DNA from: RHKX01 sp963784885
GTDB taxonomy: Bacteria; Actinomycetota; Thermoleophilia; Solirubrobacterales; 70-9
Length of the DNA: 64,000 nt
Assembly (NCBI GenBank): GCA_963784885.1
Contig: CAWATA010000003.1
Coordinates: 186,001 to 250,000, forward strand
Reading direction: 5' to 3'
Shown here: piece by piece, positions 1-9,439 of the stretch
Position numbering within the stretch: position 1 is the stretch's first letter
Layout of the letters: every line of letters starts with the position of its first letter
Notes under the pieces: generated by a model
What the model was told of the DNA's origin: nothing
Database searches by the model: none
What the model saw: only the letters and a program-made list of their open reading frames with translations
Made by a program: the position numbers and the translations under genes

Positions 1-1513
1 GCCGCCTTCGCTCCCTGCTCGGGATCGGGCACCCACACGACCGCCGTCCTCAGCCAGGGCCCCCACACCTTCGAGGTCCGCGCCACCGACACCGCCGGCA
101 ACAGCGACGCCTCGCCGGCCACCCGCAACTTCACCGTCGACACGACCGCCCCGCAGACGACGATCGACACCGGCCCCAGCGGCCCGACCAACGACACCAC
201 CCCGACCTTCACCTTCTCCTCGAACGAGGACCCGCGGCGCAACCTTCGAATGCCGGGTCGACGGGACCCCCGCCGACTTCGCGCCATGCACCTCGCCGCA
301 CACCACCGCTGCGCTCGAGGACGGCCCCCACACCTTCTACGTTCGCGCGACCGACGCCGCCAACAACACGGGCTCCGCGAAGACCGAGGACTTCAACGTC
401 GACACGACCGGACCGGCCACGACGATCGACTCCGGCCCATCGGGCCTGACGAACGACAACCGGCCGACCTTCGAGTTCTCCTCCGACCCGAACGCAACCT
501 TCGAATGCCGGGTCGACGCCGATCCCTTCGCTCCCTGCTCGGGTCCCGGAAACGCGCACACCCCGACCACCGATCTGCCCGACGGCCCCCACACCTTCGA
601 GGTCCGCGCCACCGACGCACTGTCCAATACCGGCCCCCCGGCCAGCCAGACCTTCACCGTCGACGCGACCGATCCGGAGACCACGATCGACGCCGGCCCG
701 ACCGGCACGACCGACGACGACACCCCAACGTTCGCGTTCTCGGCGACCGATGACAGCGCCGTCAGCTTCGTGTGCCGGATCGACGCCGATCCCTTCGCGC
801 CGTGCTCGGGCCCCGGCGACACCCACACCACCGAGCCGCTCGACGACGGTCCCCATACGTTCCGGGTCCGCGCCACCGACGCCGCCGGCAACGCCGACCC
901 GACCCCGGCCTCCCGGGCCTTCACCGTCGACACGACCCCGCCTGACACGACCGGCCCCGACACGAAGATCGGCAAGCGGCCGAAGGCCAAGATCAAGACG
1001 AAGAAGAAGAAGGTCAGGGTCAAGGTCGCCTTCAGCTCTGAGCCCGGCGCGACGTTCAAGTGCAGGCTCGACAAGGCGAAGTTCAAGCCGTGCAAGTCCC
1101 CCTATCGCGTCAAGGTGAAGGCGAAGGCCGGCAAGGGCAAGAAGCACTCGATCTCGGTCCGCGCGACCGATGAGAGCGGCAACACCGGGAAGACGGCGAA
1201 GGTCGCCTTCAGGGTCGTCCGCTCGCCGCTTCTGCGGGCGCCGGTTGCCCGCCGCACGGTCGCGGTCGCTCTCCAGCGCCACGGTTTCGCCCGCCGCGTC
1301 GTCAAGGCGCTGCGGGTGAACTGCAAGCGGCGCAACCGCAGCGCGTTCGCGTGCGACTTCACCGCCCGCTTCCCCGGCTACGAGTTGCGGGGCAGCGGCA
1401 AGGTCGAGCTCCGCGGGGGCCTCTCCTACAGGCTCAAGGTGAAGGCGCAGGGCCTCCGCTTCACGCTGACCGATGAGAACGAGTCGAAGAGCGTCAGCAG
1501 CGGCGGCCGCTAG
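1..1513 (+). pseudogene. Secreted Ig-like repeat protein, 3' part, frameshifted
   Basis: The 5' end lies outside the window. Reading is in frame 1 to about 230, then in frame 2 from about 237 to the TAG at 1511-1513, so one extra base lies in the GC run near 228-240. The product has repeated Ig-like modules of 80-90 residues with the pattern TTID-GP-G-TND, PTF-FSS, FEC-VD, FAPCSGP, DGPHTF-VRATD, FTVDTT. A lysine-rich two-cysteine module (KAKIKTKKKK ... ATFKCRLDKAKFKPC) follows, then a basic tail of about 90 residues. Such proteins are exported and probably surface-associated; binding partners are unknown. The same lysine-rich module ends the genes at 2885, 6493 and 62193. The stop overlaps the stop of the convergent gene (shared CTAG at 1510-1513). 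Confidence 0.75.
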
Positions 1514-2121
1514 CAGGGGCGTCCGGAGGCATCGAAGCAGGGCTGCTGCTGAGACCCCTGGTTGGATGACTGCTGCGGCTGTGCGGGCGCCGGCGCGGGA
1601 GTGGGCGCCGGTGCCGGGGTGGGAGTCGTGACCGGCTCGGGCGTCGGCGTGGTCGCCCCGGCCTGGCTGGCTCGGCGCCGCGAGGCGGCCGCGAGCGCCT
1701 GCCGCTCGGCGATCGCGGCGTTCCTGCGGGCGGCGGCGGCTGAGCCGCGTCGCTCGCCGGCCCGGGCGCCCGCGGCCTGCCCGGCGCTGATCCCGGCTTG
1801 GCGACCTTCGCGGGCACCGAGCTTCGCGGCCTCGGCGGCCGCGTCGACGCGTGCTCGATCGAACGCGTTGCGATAGGCCTCACGCTGGATCAGGTCCGCC
1901 TGCGGGCCTTCGATCCCGCCCGAATAGCCGACCTGATATCCGGCGATTCCGGCCTCGATGGCGACCAGGGCCGCCAAGACCGCCAAGCCGACCCGGCGAT
2001 CCAGCAGCTCGCGCGCGTTGCCGGCCACCGACCTGAACCCGCGCTGCCAGCGCCAGCGGAGGTCCTCGATCGCGGTCGGCGGCCGGAACGAGTCGCGCCG
2101 CTCGGGGCGGTTGATCCTCAC
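1510..2121 (-). CDS. Single-span membrane protein with Pro/Thr-rich C-terminus
   Basis: The GTG start overlaps the preceding TGA (GTGA) and gives a protein of about 203 residues. It has a charged N-terminus, one hydrophobic helix (AVLAALVAIEAGIAGYQVGY) and an Ala/Arg/Glu-rich helical stretch with repeated AREGRQAG/AGERRGS-like units. It then has a low-complexity TPTPEPVTTPTPAPAPTPAP linker and a Gln-rich end with two cysteines (PCFDASGRPC). The longer in-frame opening from 2412 is rejected because it would overlap the upstream gene by almost 300 bases. It may be a stalk-like envelope protein paralogous to its upstream partner; its function is unknown. Confidence 0.6.
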   Translation of the reverse strand: MRINRPERRDSFRPPTAIEDLRWRWQRGFRSVAGNARELLDRRVGLAVLAALVAIEAGIAGYQVGYSGGIEGPQADLIQREAYRNAFDRARVDAAAEAAKLGAREGRQAGISAGQAAGARAGERRGSAAAARRNAAIAERQALAAASRRRASQAGATTPTPEPVTTPTPAPAPTPAPAPAQPQQSSNQGSQQQPCFDASGRPC

Positions 2122-2519
2122 GGTGCCGTCACCTTGATCAGGCGGGGGGCCGAAAGCCCGGCGTCTTCCATCGCGCTGGCGTAGGCGGCGCGGTAGGCCC
2201 TGCGGTAGGCGAGCCGGTACGAGCGCTCGCGCGCCGGCTTGAAGGCCCGCTCGTAGCCCTGGTTCGCGCCCGACTTCTCGCCGCGACGCTCGCCGGCCGT
2301 GATCCCCGCTTCCCTCGCGGTCGCGGCGTCGCTGACCCGCGAGCTTCCGATCGCATAGCCGACGACCGCGATCAGCACGAGCCCCGCCGCCGCGCCTGCG
2401 ATGACGCGCCAATGGCGCGCGATGGCATCGGCGAAGGGAGTCCGGTAGTCGACCCCGAACGCGCGGTGGAGCCGCTCCTGGACAGGCTCGAGAACTCTTC
2501 TCAGACTTGAGGGACCCAT
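2118..2519 (-). CDS. Single-span membrane protein, Ala/Arg-rich
   Basis: This encodes a 133-residue hypothetical protein. A basic N-terminal segment precedes one hydrophobic helix (about residues 38-57, VIAGAAAGLVLIAVVGYAIG). An alanine-, arginine- and glutamate-rich, probably helical tail follows (AREAGITAGERRGEK, then repeated YRLAYRRAYRAAYASA). Its stop overlaps the GTG of the next gene by GTGA, so the two are probably translationally coupled. The tail resembles that of the downstream protein, suggesting an ancient duplication. No family was recognised. I see no clear ribosome binding site before the ATG. Confidence 0.65.
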   Translation of the reverse strand: MGPSSLRRVLEPVQERLHRAFGVDYRTPFADAIARHWRVIAGAAAGLVLIAVVGYAIGSSRVSDAATAREAGITAGERRGEKSGANQGYERAFKPARERSYRLAYRRAYRAAYASAMEDAGLSAPRLIKVTAP

Positions 2520-2884
2520 CTACCCGCCCGCAAGGTTAGAGGGGCGATCGTGGCGCCGTCGCGGCTCCGCCGCCGGCGATCGACGAGTGGCGCCTCCATC
2601 CCGACCTCGGCCGACGGCTACGTCGGCGGGCCCGAACCAGAGCGTCGAGAATCCGCTCGGCGAGGGCGGCGGGGGCATCCCCACGACTCGGCCGTAGATA
2701 AGACGGGCCGGAATCGAACTGCCAATCGGATTCACTGCGATCAGTCGCGATTCGGTCACTGCTGACCAAATCAAGAGACGGAGGCGATTGCCGGCCGCCA
2801 GCCTCTAGGTAGTCCGATCCGGACCCCTAGGTGGTCGCCACCGATGACTCTGAAGGTCAGTCATCTCAGACTCAGGTCACCGGA
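2520..2884. promoter_or_regulatory. Intergenic region with class II cassette leader
   Basis: This 365-base stretch holds no convincing gene. From about 2700 it resembles 11340-11410 and 16620-16820: a GGAATCGA-CTGCCAATCGGAT element, then GAT(T/C) words spaced ten bases apart (2729, 2739, 2749), then an inverted repeat GGTCA-CTGC-TGACC at 2754-2767. The block from about 2800 to the start codon also matches the leader of the gene at 16811. It is probably the promoter and regulatory leader of the FG-GAP gene. No tRNA half is visible upstream of this copy. Confidence 0.5.
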
Positions 2885-4390
2885 GTGACTCCCATCAGCC
2901 ATGACATCCGCTCGGCCCTCGTTCTCACCGTTGCGCTTCTCGCCGCGCTCGTCGTCTCGGCCCTCGCCCTCGCACCCCGTGCCGGGGCGTCCGTCTCCTG
3001 GGCTGCCCCCGATCTCGATGGCGGCGATCCCGAGACCCTCGTCGCCAATGCGGCCGGTGCTGCGGGCGTCGCCTTCAAGCCGATGTTCTCGCCGGCGATC
3101 GAGTTCGCCGTCGGCTCGTACCCCCACTCGGTGACCAGCGCCGACTTCGACGGCGACGGCGACCCCGACCTGGCGACCGCCAACGCGGACTCCAAGAGCG
3201 TCTCGGTCCTGCTCGGCGACGGCAGCGGCGGCTTCGGGCCGAGGGCCGACTTCACCGTCGGCAACTACCCCAGCTCGATGATCAGCGCCGACTTCGACGC
3301 CGACGGCAACCCCGACGTCGCGACCGCCAACTACTTCTCCAACAGCGTCTCGGTCCTGCTCGGCGACGGCAACGGCAGCTTCGAGCCGAATACCGACTTC
3401 GCCGTCGGCCTGTACCCCCACTCGGTGACCAGCGCCGACTTCGACGGCGACGGCAACCCCGATCTGGCGACCGCCAACGGTGGCACCAACAGCGTCTCGG
3501 TACTGCTCGGCGACGGCAACGGCGGCTTCGGGTCCAATGCCGACTTCACCGTCGGCCTGTATCCCTACTCGGTGACCAGCGCCGACTTCGACGGCGACGG
3601 CAACCCGGATCTGGCGACCGCCAACGTTCTCGCACCCAACCGCGTCTCGGTCCTGCTCGGCGACGGCAACGGCGGCTTCGGGCCGAAGACCGACTTCAAG
3701 GTCGGCGACACTCCTATCTCGGTGACCAGCGCCGACTTCGACGGCGACGGCAACCCCGATCTGGCGACCGCCGACTACTTCTCCGACAGCGTCTCGGTCC
3801 TGCTCGGCACCGGTAGCGGCAGCTTCGGGCGGAGGACCAACTTCAAGGCCGGCGACTTCCCCAACTCGGTGATCAGCGCCGACTTGGACGGCGACGGTGA
3901 CCCCGACCTGACGACTGCCAACTACGTTTCCAACGACGTCTCGGTCCTGCTCGGCACCGGTAGCGGCAGCTTCGGGCGGAAGACGAACTTCAAAGTCCGC
4001 CAGCACCCCGACTCGGTGACCAGCGCCGACTTCAACGGCGACGGCGACCCCGACCTGGCGACCGCCAACGGGGGCTTTGACACCGTCTCGGTCATGCTCG
4101 GCACCGGCGCTCCGAACACGATGATCACCAGGCAGCCGAAGGCCAAGATCAAGACCGAGAGGAAATCGGTGAGGGCCAAGGTTGCCTTCAGCTCCGAGGA
4201 CGCAGGCGCGAGATTCAGGTGCAAGCTCGACAAGGCCGCCTACAAGCCCTGCACCTCGCCATACAAGGTGAAGGCGAAGTCGAAGCCCGGTAAGGGCAAG
4301 AAGCACACGATCTCGGTCAAAGCCAAAGACGACGCCGGCAACGTCGGCGAGGCGGCGACGGTCAAGTTCAGGGTGATCAGGAAGGGGTAG
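2885..4390 (+). CDS. Secreted FG-GAP/VCBS repeat protein with lysine-rich C-terminal module
   Basis: The GTG at 2885 is chosen because the homologous leader before the gene at 16811 has ATG at the matching place, followed by the same RDIRSAL-like start; the open frame extends back to 2831. A signal peptide (LVLTVALLAALVVSALALAP) is followed by seven repeats of about 50 residues. Each has a calcium-binding-like DxDGDGxPDLATAN loop and a SVSVLLGDG strand, as in FG-GAP beta-propellers. The last 95 residues form the shared lysine-rich two-cysteine module (FRCKLDKAAYKPC). It is probably an exported adhesion or matrix protein. The repeats are very similar to each other at DNA level. Confidence 0.85.
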   Translation: MTPISHDIRSALVLTVALLAALVVSALALAPRAGASVSWAAPDLDGGDPETLVANAAGAAGVAFKPMFSPAIEFAVGSYPHSVTSADFDGDGDPDLATANADSKSVSVLLGDGSGGFGPRADFTVGNYPSSMISADFDADGNPDVATANYFSNSVSVLLGDGNGSFEPNTDFAVGLYPHSVTSADFDGDGNPDLATANGGTNSVSVLLGDGNGGFGSNADFTVGLYPYSVTSADFDGDGNPDLATANVLAPNRVSVLLGDGNGGFGPKTDFKVGDTPISVTSADFDGDGNPDLATADYFSDSVSVLLGTGSGSFGRRTNFKAGDFPNSVISADLDGDGDPDLTTANYVSNDVSVLLGTGSGSFGRKTNFKVRQHPDSVTSADFNGDGDPDLATANGGFDTVSVMLGTGAPNTMITRQPKAKIKTERKSVRAKVAFSSEDAGARFRCKLDKAAYKPCTSPYKVKAKSKPGKGKKHTISVKAKDDAGNVGEAATVKFRVIRKG

Positions 4391-4436
4391 GGCCGATGCG
4401 CTCGTCGCCTCCCCTGCCAAACCGAAGGGTCAGCCC

Positions 4437-6078
4437 ATGAGGCTGCACACAAAGCGGGTGCCTGGTGGACCTGCCGCCGGCACTCGTGACCTGGTCCGGC
4501 CTTCGCTCCTGCTCGTCCTGCTCACAGGCCTCGGACTGCTGGTTCTTGCCGCGTCGGTGCTCGGGGGCCAGGACGCAGCGACGGCTAAGAGGGCTCCCGC
4601 AGTGCAACCAAACATCGTCGTCATCGTCACCGACGATCAGGATCTCGGATCTTCAACAAGAAGGTGATGCCGAAGACCTTCCGGCTCCTGAACGACGGGG
4701 GCACGAGACTGACGAACTTCATCGCTCACCTCGCCGCTCTGCTGCCCGTCCCGGGCCACGCAGCTGACCGGTCAGTACGGCCACAACAACGGCGTCCTCT
4801 CGAACGATCCCGGTTACGGCGACCTCAAGGACAACACGAACGTCCTTCCGGCCTGGCTGCAGCGGGCCGGCTACCGGACCGCCCATGTCGGCAGGTATCT
4901 GAACGGATATCGACGCGGCGGAAGGACGGAGGGCGCACCGGGCTGGGACCGCTGGATCGGCCTCGTTCGACTCCACTACCGCGACTACGAGCTCTCGGTC
5001 GACGGTCGGACCGTGAACGTCCACGGCGACGACCCCGGCGAGTACGTGACCAGGGACCTCCACCACCGAACCAATCGTCTGCTCCGCGACCTCGGCGACT
5101 CCAGCCAGCCGTTCTTCGTCCAGATCGACGAGCTCGCCCCCCACAGCGATCACCTCGCGCGGGGCGTCTGCGATCACAGCGCCCTTCCCGGGCCCGACGT
5201 GTTCGGGGGCGTCCGCGGCCTCCCGGGCGTCCATCTCCCTCCGCATCCGGCCCGCGAGTCCGATCTCTCCGACAAGCCGCAGTTCATCCGCAGGCTGCCA
5301 CCGATCGACAGGGCAGCGAAGGAGGAGATCCAGCGGCGGATGCGCTGTCGTGCCGCCGCGCTCCGCGAGGTCGACCGCGGTGTCGGTCAGATCGTCGAGA
5401 ACCTCCGCAACCACGGCGAGCTCGAGGACACGGTCTTCGTCTTCTACTCCGACAACGGCTTCTTCGACGGCCAGCATCGGATCGTCAAGTCGAAGGGCCT
5501 CGTCTACGAGCCGTCGCTTCAGGTCCCGGCGATGATCAGGGTTCCCGAGCAGTATCTCGCCGCCCCGGCCCCACGTCGGGTCTCGCTACCGACCGCGAAC
5601 ATCGACGTCGCCCCTACGCTTCTCGATCTCGCCGGGGCTGATCCGTGCATTTCGATTGGCGAGTGCCGCCGGATCGACGGGCGCTCGCTGCTCGACGCGC
5701 TTGCCGGCGACTTTTCGTGGTCTCCCGGACCGTCCGCTTCTGATCGAGGTCGACCAACGGGGTAAGGTCTCCGGCGGCACGCTGGCATGCACGTTCACCG
5801 GCGTCCGCGAAGGCCCGCAGATCTTCGTCGACTACGACAGTGTCGTCCGCCACGAGACGCGGCGCTGCCGGACGGCGAAGTCGTCCGAGCACTACCGCCT
5901 GGACCGCGATCCGAAGGAGAACCACAACCTCTGGCCGCCGAAGACCAAGGGTGCCCGGAAAGCACAGCGACATCTCCGGGCGTTGATCGGCAGGCTCAAG
6001 AACTGTTCGGGCAACGTCTACCAGCCGGCGGCCTGGACCGACGCGACCGGCGGGCCGCCTTCGAACCCTTGCGAGTAG
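4437..6078 (+). pseudogene. Sulfatase (alkaline-phosphatase superfamily), frameshifted
   Basis: A hydrophobic N-terminal signal is followed by PNIVVIVTDDQD, the N-terminal metal-binding strand of sulfatases. One base is missing near 4650 and two near 4727, which together restore the frame; one extra base lies near 5710 in a TTTT run. Joined up, the protein keeps the formylglycine motif CCPSR (about 4757-4771), HVGRYLNGY, a QIDELAPHSDH segment, FVFYSDNGFFDGQHR, and a C-terminal HYRLDRDPKENHNL typical of sulfatases. Total length (about 545 codons) is normal. The active-site motif survives, so decay is recent or the indels are artefacts. Family activity is hydrolysis of sulfate esters, probably outside the cell. 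Confidence 0.75.
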
Positions 6079-6339
6079 CCAGGTCGCCTGAGGAGCGACC
6101 CTCCGCCGGCGAAGATTCTGATTGCCAAGGGCGACAACGCGCCGGCGGGTCAGGTGAACGAGGAACCGCAGAGCGTGCAGCTCAAAGACACCGGGGAGTA
6201 CTTCCGGATCGTCGACTGCAAGTACATCCACAACCTCGATGTCAGCAGTCTCGGCGCCGATCGGACCGGAACTTGGAGGGTCTACGCCCAGATCGACGGG
6301 CAGGCGATTCAGGATCCGGCGAAGTTCGACCTGGGGTAG
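6079..6339 (+). pseudogene. C-terminal remnant of a secreted protein
   Basis: This continues in the same frame right after the sulfatase stop. It reads as a C-terminal domain (VQLKDTGEYFRIVDCKYIHN, VSSLGADRTGTWRVYAQIDG, stop) resembling the last beta-sandwich of large Solirubrobacterales secreted proteins. No start codon or signal peptide is attached; the only ATG/GTG is internal (6154). It is best seen as a leftover gene end from an earlier occupant of the locus. The parent family could not be named. Confidence 0.4.
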
Positions 6340-6419
6340 GGGCGACGACATGTAGATCCGTTCGGCCGGGCCGCATACCTGCGGCCCGGCCGACGGTTCG
6401 TGCTGGGCGGTCGCGAGCG

Positions 6420-6450
6420 GATTGACCAAGAGATTTGGTCACTTGTGCCC
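6420..6450 (+). promoter_or_regulatory. GATT / GGTCAC-TT-GTGCCC site
   Basis: GATT words at 6420 and 6432 lead into GGTCAC (6437-6442), a TT spacer and GTGCCC (6445-6450), 43 bases before the ATG of the glycine-rich gene. The same near-palindrome occurs before the genes at 2885, 11540 and 16811. It may be an operator or a recombination site; the sequence alone cannot decide. Confidence 0.4.
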
Positions 6451-6492
6451 AATGGCCGGGACGTGTCGGTTGCGGGGCCATACGATGCGCGA

Positions 6493-7791
6493 ATGAGGCG
6501 AACGGTCGCAGCGCTCGTAGCCGTCACCGCGCTGCTCATCGCGCCAGCGGCGTTCGGGGGCCAGGAGACGTTCACCTACACCGGTGCCCCCCAGACCTGG
6601 GTCGTCCCTGAGCACGTCACGAGCGCGACGATCGACGCCTACGGGGCCCAGGGTGGGCCCTCGGGAGGGACATGCGGCAACGGAGGAGGGCTCGGCGGCC
6701 ATGCAGTCGCCACGGTGAGCGTGGTGCCGGGTAACACCCTCTACGTCATGGTCGGCGGCAAGGGGGAGGATCAAAGCTGCCTAGACGGTCCCGGGCTGCC
6801 GGGGGGCTACAACGGCGGTGGTGGTGTGAATTTCGGACCCAGTGGGGGCGGGGCAAGCGACGTACGGACCGACGTCGCAAACCTCAATTCCCGCTTGGTC
6901 GTCGCAGGTGGCGGTGGAGGAGGATATTTATCCGGCTCCGGGGGTGCCGGAGGCGGTCTCGCGGGGGGTGACGGTCTCACCTGTCTCGGGTGTTTGCCAG
7001 GGGCCCCTTCCGTCGGCGGCACGGGCGGAAGCCAGGTGGCTGGCGGCACGCCCGGCGGCTCTTTCGGATACGGCGCGAGTGGCCAGTTCTTTGAGTCGGG
7101 CGCCGGCGGTGGTTGGTACGGAGGCGGCAAAGGCTCCGTTGGTGGCGGAGGAGGCGGCTCCGGCCACGGTCCCCCCGGCACCGTCTTCGAGACGGGCGTC
7201 AGGGCGGGCAACGGCCTCATCACGATCACCTACGACGGAGATCGCTTCCCCCACGACACTTTCATCGACTCCGGGCCCGATGGGCCGACGAGCGACACCA
7301 CGCCCACCTTCACCTTCTCCTCCGACGAAGCGGGGACGAGCTTCGAGTGCAGTCTCGACGACGAGTCCTATTCAGCCTGCTCGGGGCCGGGTGCTTCCGA
7401 AACTACCCCGGCACTCGACGACGGCCCTCATACCTTCGCCGTCCGGGCCATTGACGAACAGATGAACACCGATCCGACCCCGGCGACCCGCGACTTCACC
7501 GTTGACACCGCCGCGCCCTGGACCAGGATCACCAAAGAGCCGAAGAACAGGATCAAAACGACCGAGAGGACGGCCAAGGTCAGGGTCTCGTTCAGCTCCG
7601 AGAAGGGTGCGAAGTTCAAGTGCGGGCTCGACAAGGCCTCCTACAAGCCCTGCACCTCCCCCTACTCCGTCAAAGCCAAGTCGAAGCCCGGCAAGGGCAA
7701 GAAGCACACGATCTCGATCCAGGCGACGGATCAGGCGGGCAACGTCGGCAAGGCGATGACCGTCAAGTTCACGGTGATCAAGAGGAGGTAG
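6493..7791 (+). CDS. Secreted glycine-rich protein with Ig-like and lysine-rich modules
   Basis: The ATG at 6493 is chosen because it directly precedes a clean signal peptide (MRRTVAALVAVTALLIAPAA); the open frame extends upstream to 6400. Mature residues 20-250 are a glycine-rich domain starting with TFTYTGAPQTWVVPEHVTSA and containing GGLGGHA and GNTLYVMVGGKG, as in bacterial glycine-rich surface domains. One Ig-like module (FIDSGPDGPTSDTTPTFTFS) and the lysine-rich two-cysteine module (FKCGLDKASYKPC) follow, ending VIKRR. The protein is probably exported. The stop lies 63 bases before the first tRNA-Arg 5'-half copy. Confidence 0.85.
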   Translation: MRRTVAALVAVTALLIAPAAFGGQETFTYTGAPQTWVVPEHVTSATIDAYGAQGGPSGGTCGNGGGLGGHAVATVSVVPGNTLYVMVGGKGEDQSCLDGPGLPGGYNGGGGVNFGPSGGGASDVRTDVANLNSRLVVAGGGGGGYLSGSGGAGGGLAGGDGLTCLGCLPGAPSVGGTGGSQVAGGTPGGSFGYGASGQFFESGAGGGWYGGGKGSVGGGGGGSGHGPPGTVFETGVRAGNGLITITYDGDRFPHDTFIDSGPDGPTSDTTPTFTFSSDEAGTSFECSLDDESYSACSGPGASETTPALDDGPHTFAVRAIDEQMNTDPTPATRDFTVDTAAPWTRITKEPKNRIKTTERTAKVRVSFSSEKGAKFKCGLDKASYKPCTSPYSVKAKSKPGKGKKHTISIQATDQAGNVGKAMTVKFTVIKRR

Positions 7792-7809
7792 GGGCGGGCT
7801 GCGGCAGAT

Positions 7810-7894
<85 letters not shown>

Positions 7895-7971
7895 CAGGCT
7901 GGGAGAACCGGCAGGAGCCGCGCCTAACCGCATCGCCCACATCGGCCGTGAAGGCGAACGTCCCCGTCAGT

Positions 7972-8873
7972 TCACTGACTCGTCTGCGGCAGGACAGCAA
8001 TCTCCAAGGACTCCAGATCCGTGATGGAAGTACCGCATTGAGACGCCCCGACGAAGACTCTGTCGCCCTTCTCAGCGGAGAAGTATCCGGTTGCCGACTG
8101 GTTCAGCTTGCCAGTGCCCGCTGATCCGCTTGCGTATGCGACGTTCTTAGAGCTCGTGGCCGCACCAATTTGCAGGAAGTTGTCTGGGTTCTCTGAGTCC
8201 CCCCATTGCGCGTTGATCGTGACTTCGTAGGTGCCCGTGTTCGGGATAACGGTCCCGGCATCGGGGGAGAGATTCACGGGCCGGAAATCGGGATATGTCG
8301 AAATGAGGTCTAGCGGGACTCCGTCGGGGCCGGCCGGAAAGAGGCAAGCGGCCCCACCGCCGATAGGTACGGGGTCGGCCCAGTCAGAGAAGCCGGTCGC
8401 TTGGCCGTACCGCATGTCGGAAACCTGCGCAATGCCGGGGCAATTCTCGTTGCTGCCGACGATCATGCCGTTTGGGCAGACCTGAAAAAACCGAGTAACA
8501 CGTCGTCCAGCGGATCGCGCCGGCAGCGAGCCGTCGATCGCTCTTGCGGTAATCGAACTGCCTGCGAGCTTGGAGGCGGTGACCGCATTATCGGCGAGAG
8601 CGGCCGGCGTGACCGCGCCCCCGGCGAGAGCGGACGGCGTCACCGCGCCCCGGCGAGGTTCTTCGCCTTGACCGCGCCCTTGGCGAGATCCTTCGAGGTA
8701 ACTGTCCCGTTCTTGATCTGCTTGCCCGTGATCATGGACTTGGCGGCGATGCCCATTCCGGTCATCGCAAAGAACAGGGCCACGAGTGCCACGGCCATCG
8801 CCGGGCTTGGCTTGCTCAACCTCCGCCGACTCGTTTCAGAATTGCGCGACCGGCGTAGATTGAAGTTGCTCAC
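7972..8873 (-). pseudogene. Exported protein with SxDL-type repeats, frameshifted
   Basis: The N-terminal part (8873-8640) has a basic start, a hydrophobic helix (AMAVALVALFFAMTGMGIAA) and repeats such as GKQIKNGTVTSKDLAKGAV. It then hits a TGA at 8640-8642. Reading continues in the next frame with the same repeat type (VTPSALAGGAVTPAALADNA), so one G was lost from a GGGG run near 8650. The C-terminal 170 residues contain cysteines and a beta-rich domain ending ITDLESLEIAVLPQTSQ. An alternative is two genes coupled by GTGA. The family is common in Solirubrobacterales; function unknown. A truncated copy lies at 14245-14566. Confidence 0.65.
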
Positions 8874-9439
8874 AAATCTCCCGTAACTATTTTCGTGTAT
8901 TGGACTGAAGAAGAAGCTACTGTTATTTCGCGGTCGCCGTCTTCACGCCTCGCCGGGTCCGATCGAGCCCTTGATTGGGCCGCAACGGGCAGCAAGGTGC
9001 CCGAACCCGCGCCTCGGTGAGCGGGCGATGGTCCCGGTGCTGCCCCTGATGACCGCTTGCTAGAGCGGTAAGTTGGCCCGAGGCCCCGATAGCTCAGCTG
9101 GATAGAGCGTCTCCCTCCTAGAGCAGGCTAGGAGAACCGGCAGGAGCCGCGCCTAACCGCATTGCAAAGCGGTTTCCCTTTCCTTCGCGGTCAGCCCAGA
9201 CTAGGCCAGGATCGGGTCATTTCGGATGGGGTTTGGGCAGCGAGAGCGGCCCGTTGCCCAAACGAATCTCAAGTCCGACATTCGGGCGCATCCCGGTCGA
9301 GAGCTACGTACAAAATGCCCACTAGCTGGTCAGCCAGCACGGATGCACTCACCTCTCAGCCGCCTAGCCTGCCTGACAGAGGCGGTCTCTCTGCATGGGA
9401 CGCCATTCGACCCAACGACGACATGAGGGAGAAACTTCA
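8874..9439. other. Intergenic region around tRNA half B
   Basis: This holds the upstream region of the minus-strand gene at 7972-8873, tRNA-half copy B (9051-9121) and the leader of the TolB-like gene. The leader has a small inverted repeat GCTGG-TCAG-CCAGC near 9331-9344, next to GTACAAAATGCCCACTAG, and it is repeated almost exactly at 14583-14621 before the paralogous gene. No further gene is supported. Confidence 0.5.
9051..9121 (+). repeat. tRNA-Arg(CCT) 5'-half, copy B (degenerate)
   Basis: This is an upstream block CTTGCTAGAGCGGTAAGTTG plus 9083-9121, which matches the tRNA-Arg 5' half except for GCGTCTCC in place of GCGACTCC and CCTAGA in place of CCTAA. The -10-like TAATCT is changed to TAAGTT. 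The class I block AGAACCGGCAGGAGCCGCGC follows. It is the most diverged copy. Confidence 0.85.

Noticed and set aside
2703..2730. Antisense T-arm-like sequence (TTCGATTCC) in the class II leader
   Set aside because: The flanking bases do not form a five-pair stem and other class II copies diverge at the key positions.
3100..4100. Regularly spaced repeats resembling a CRISPR or satellite array
   Set aside because: They are in-frame coding repeats of an FG-GAP protein, about 150 bases long, with no unique spacer pattern; no CRISPR array or cas gene is seen in the window.
9083..9121. Functional tRNA at copy B or the other halves
   Set aside because: None of the five copies is followed by a pairing anticodon 3' strand, T-arm or acceptor 3' strand.
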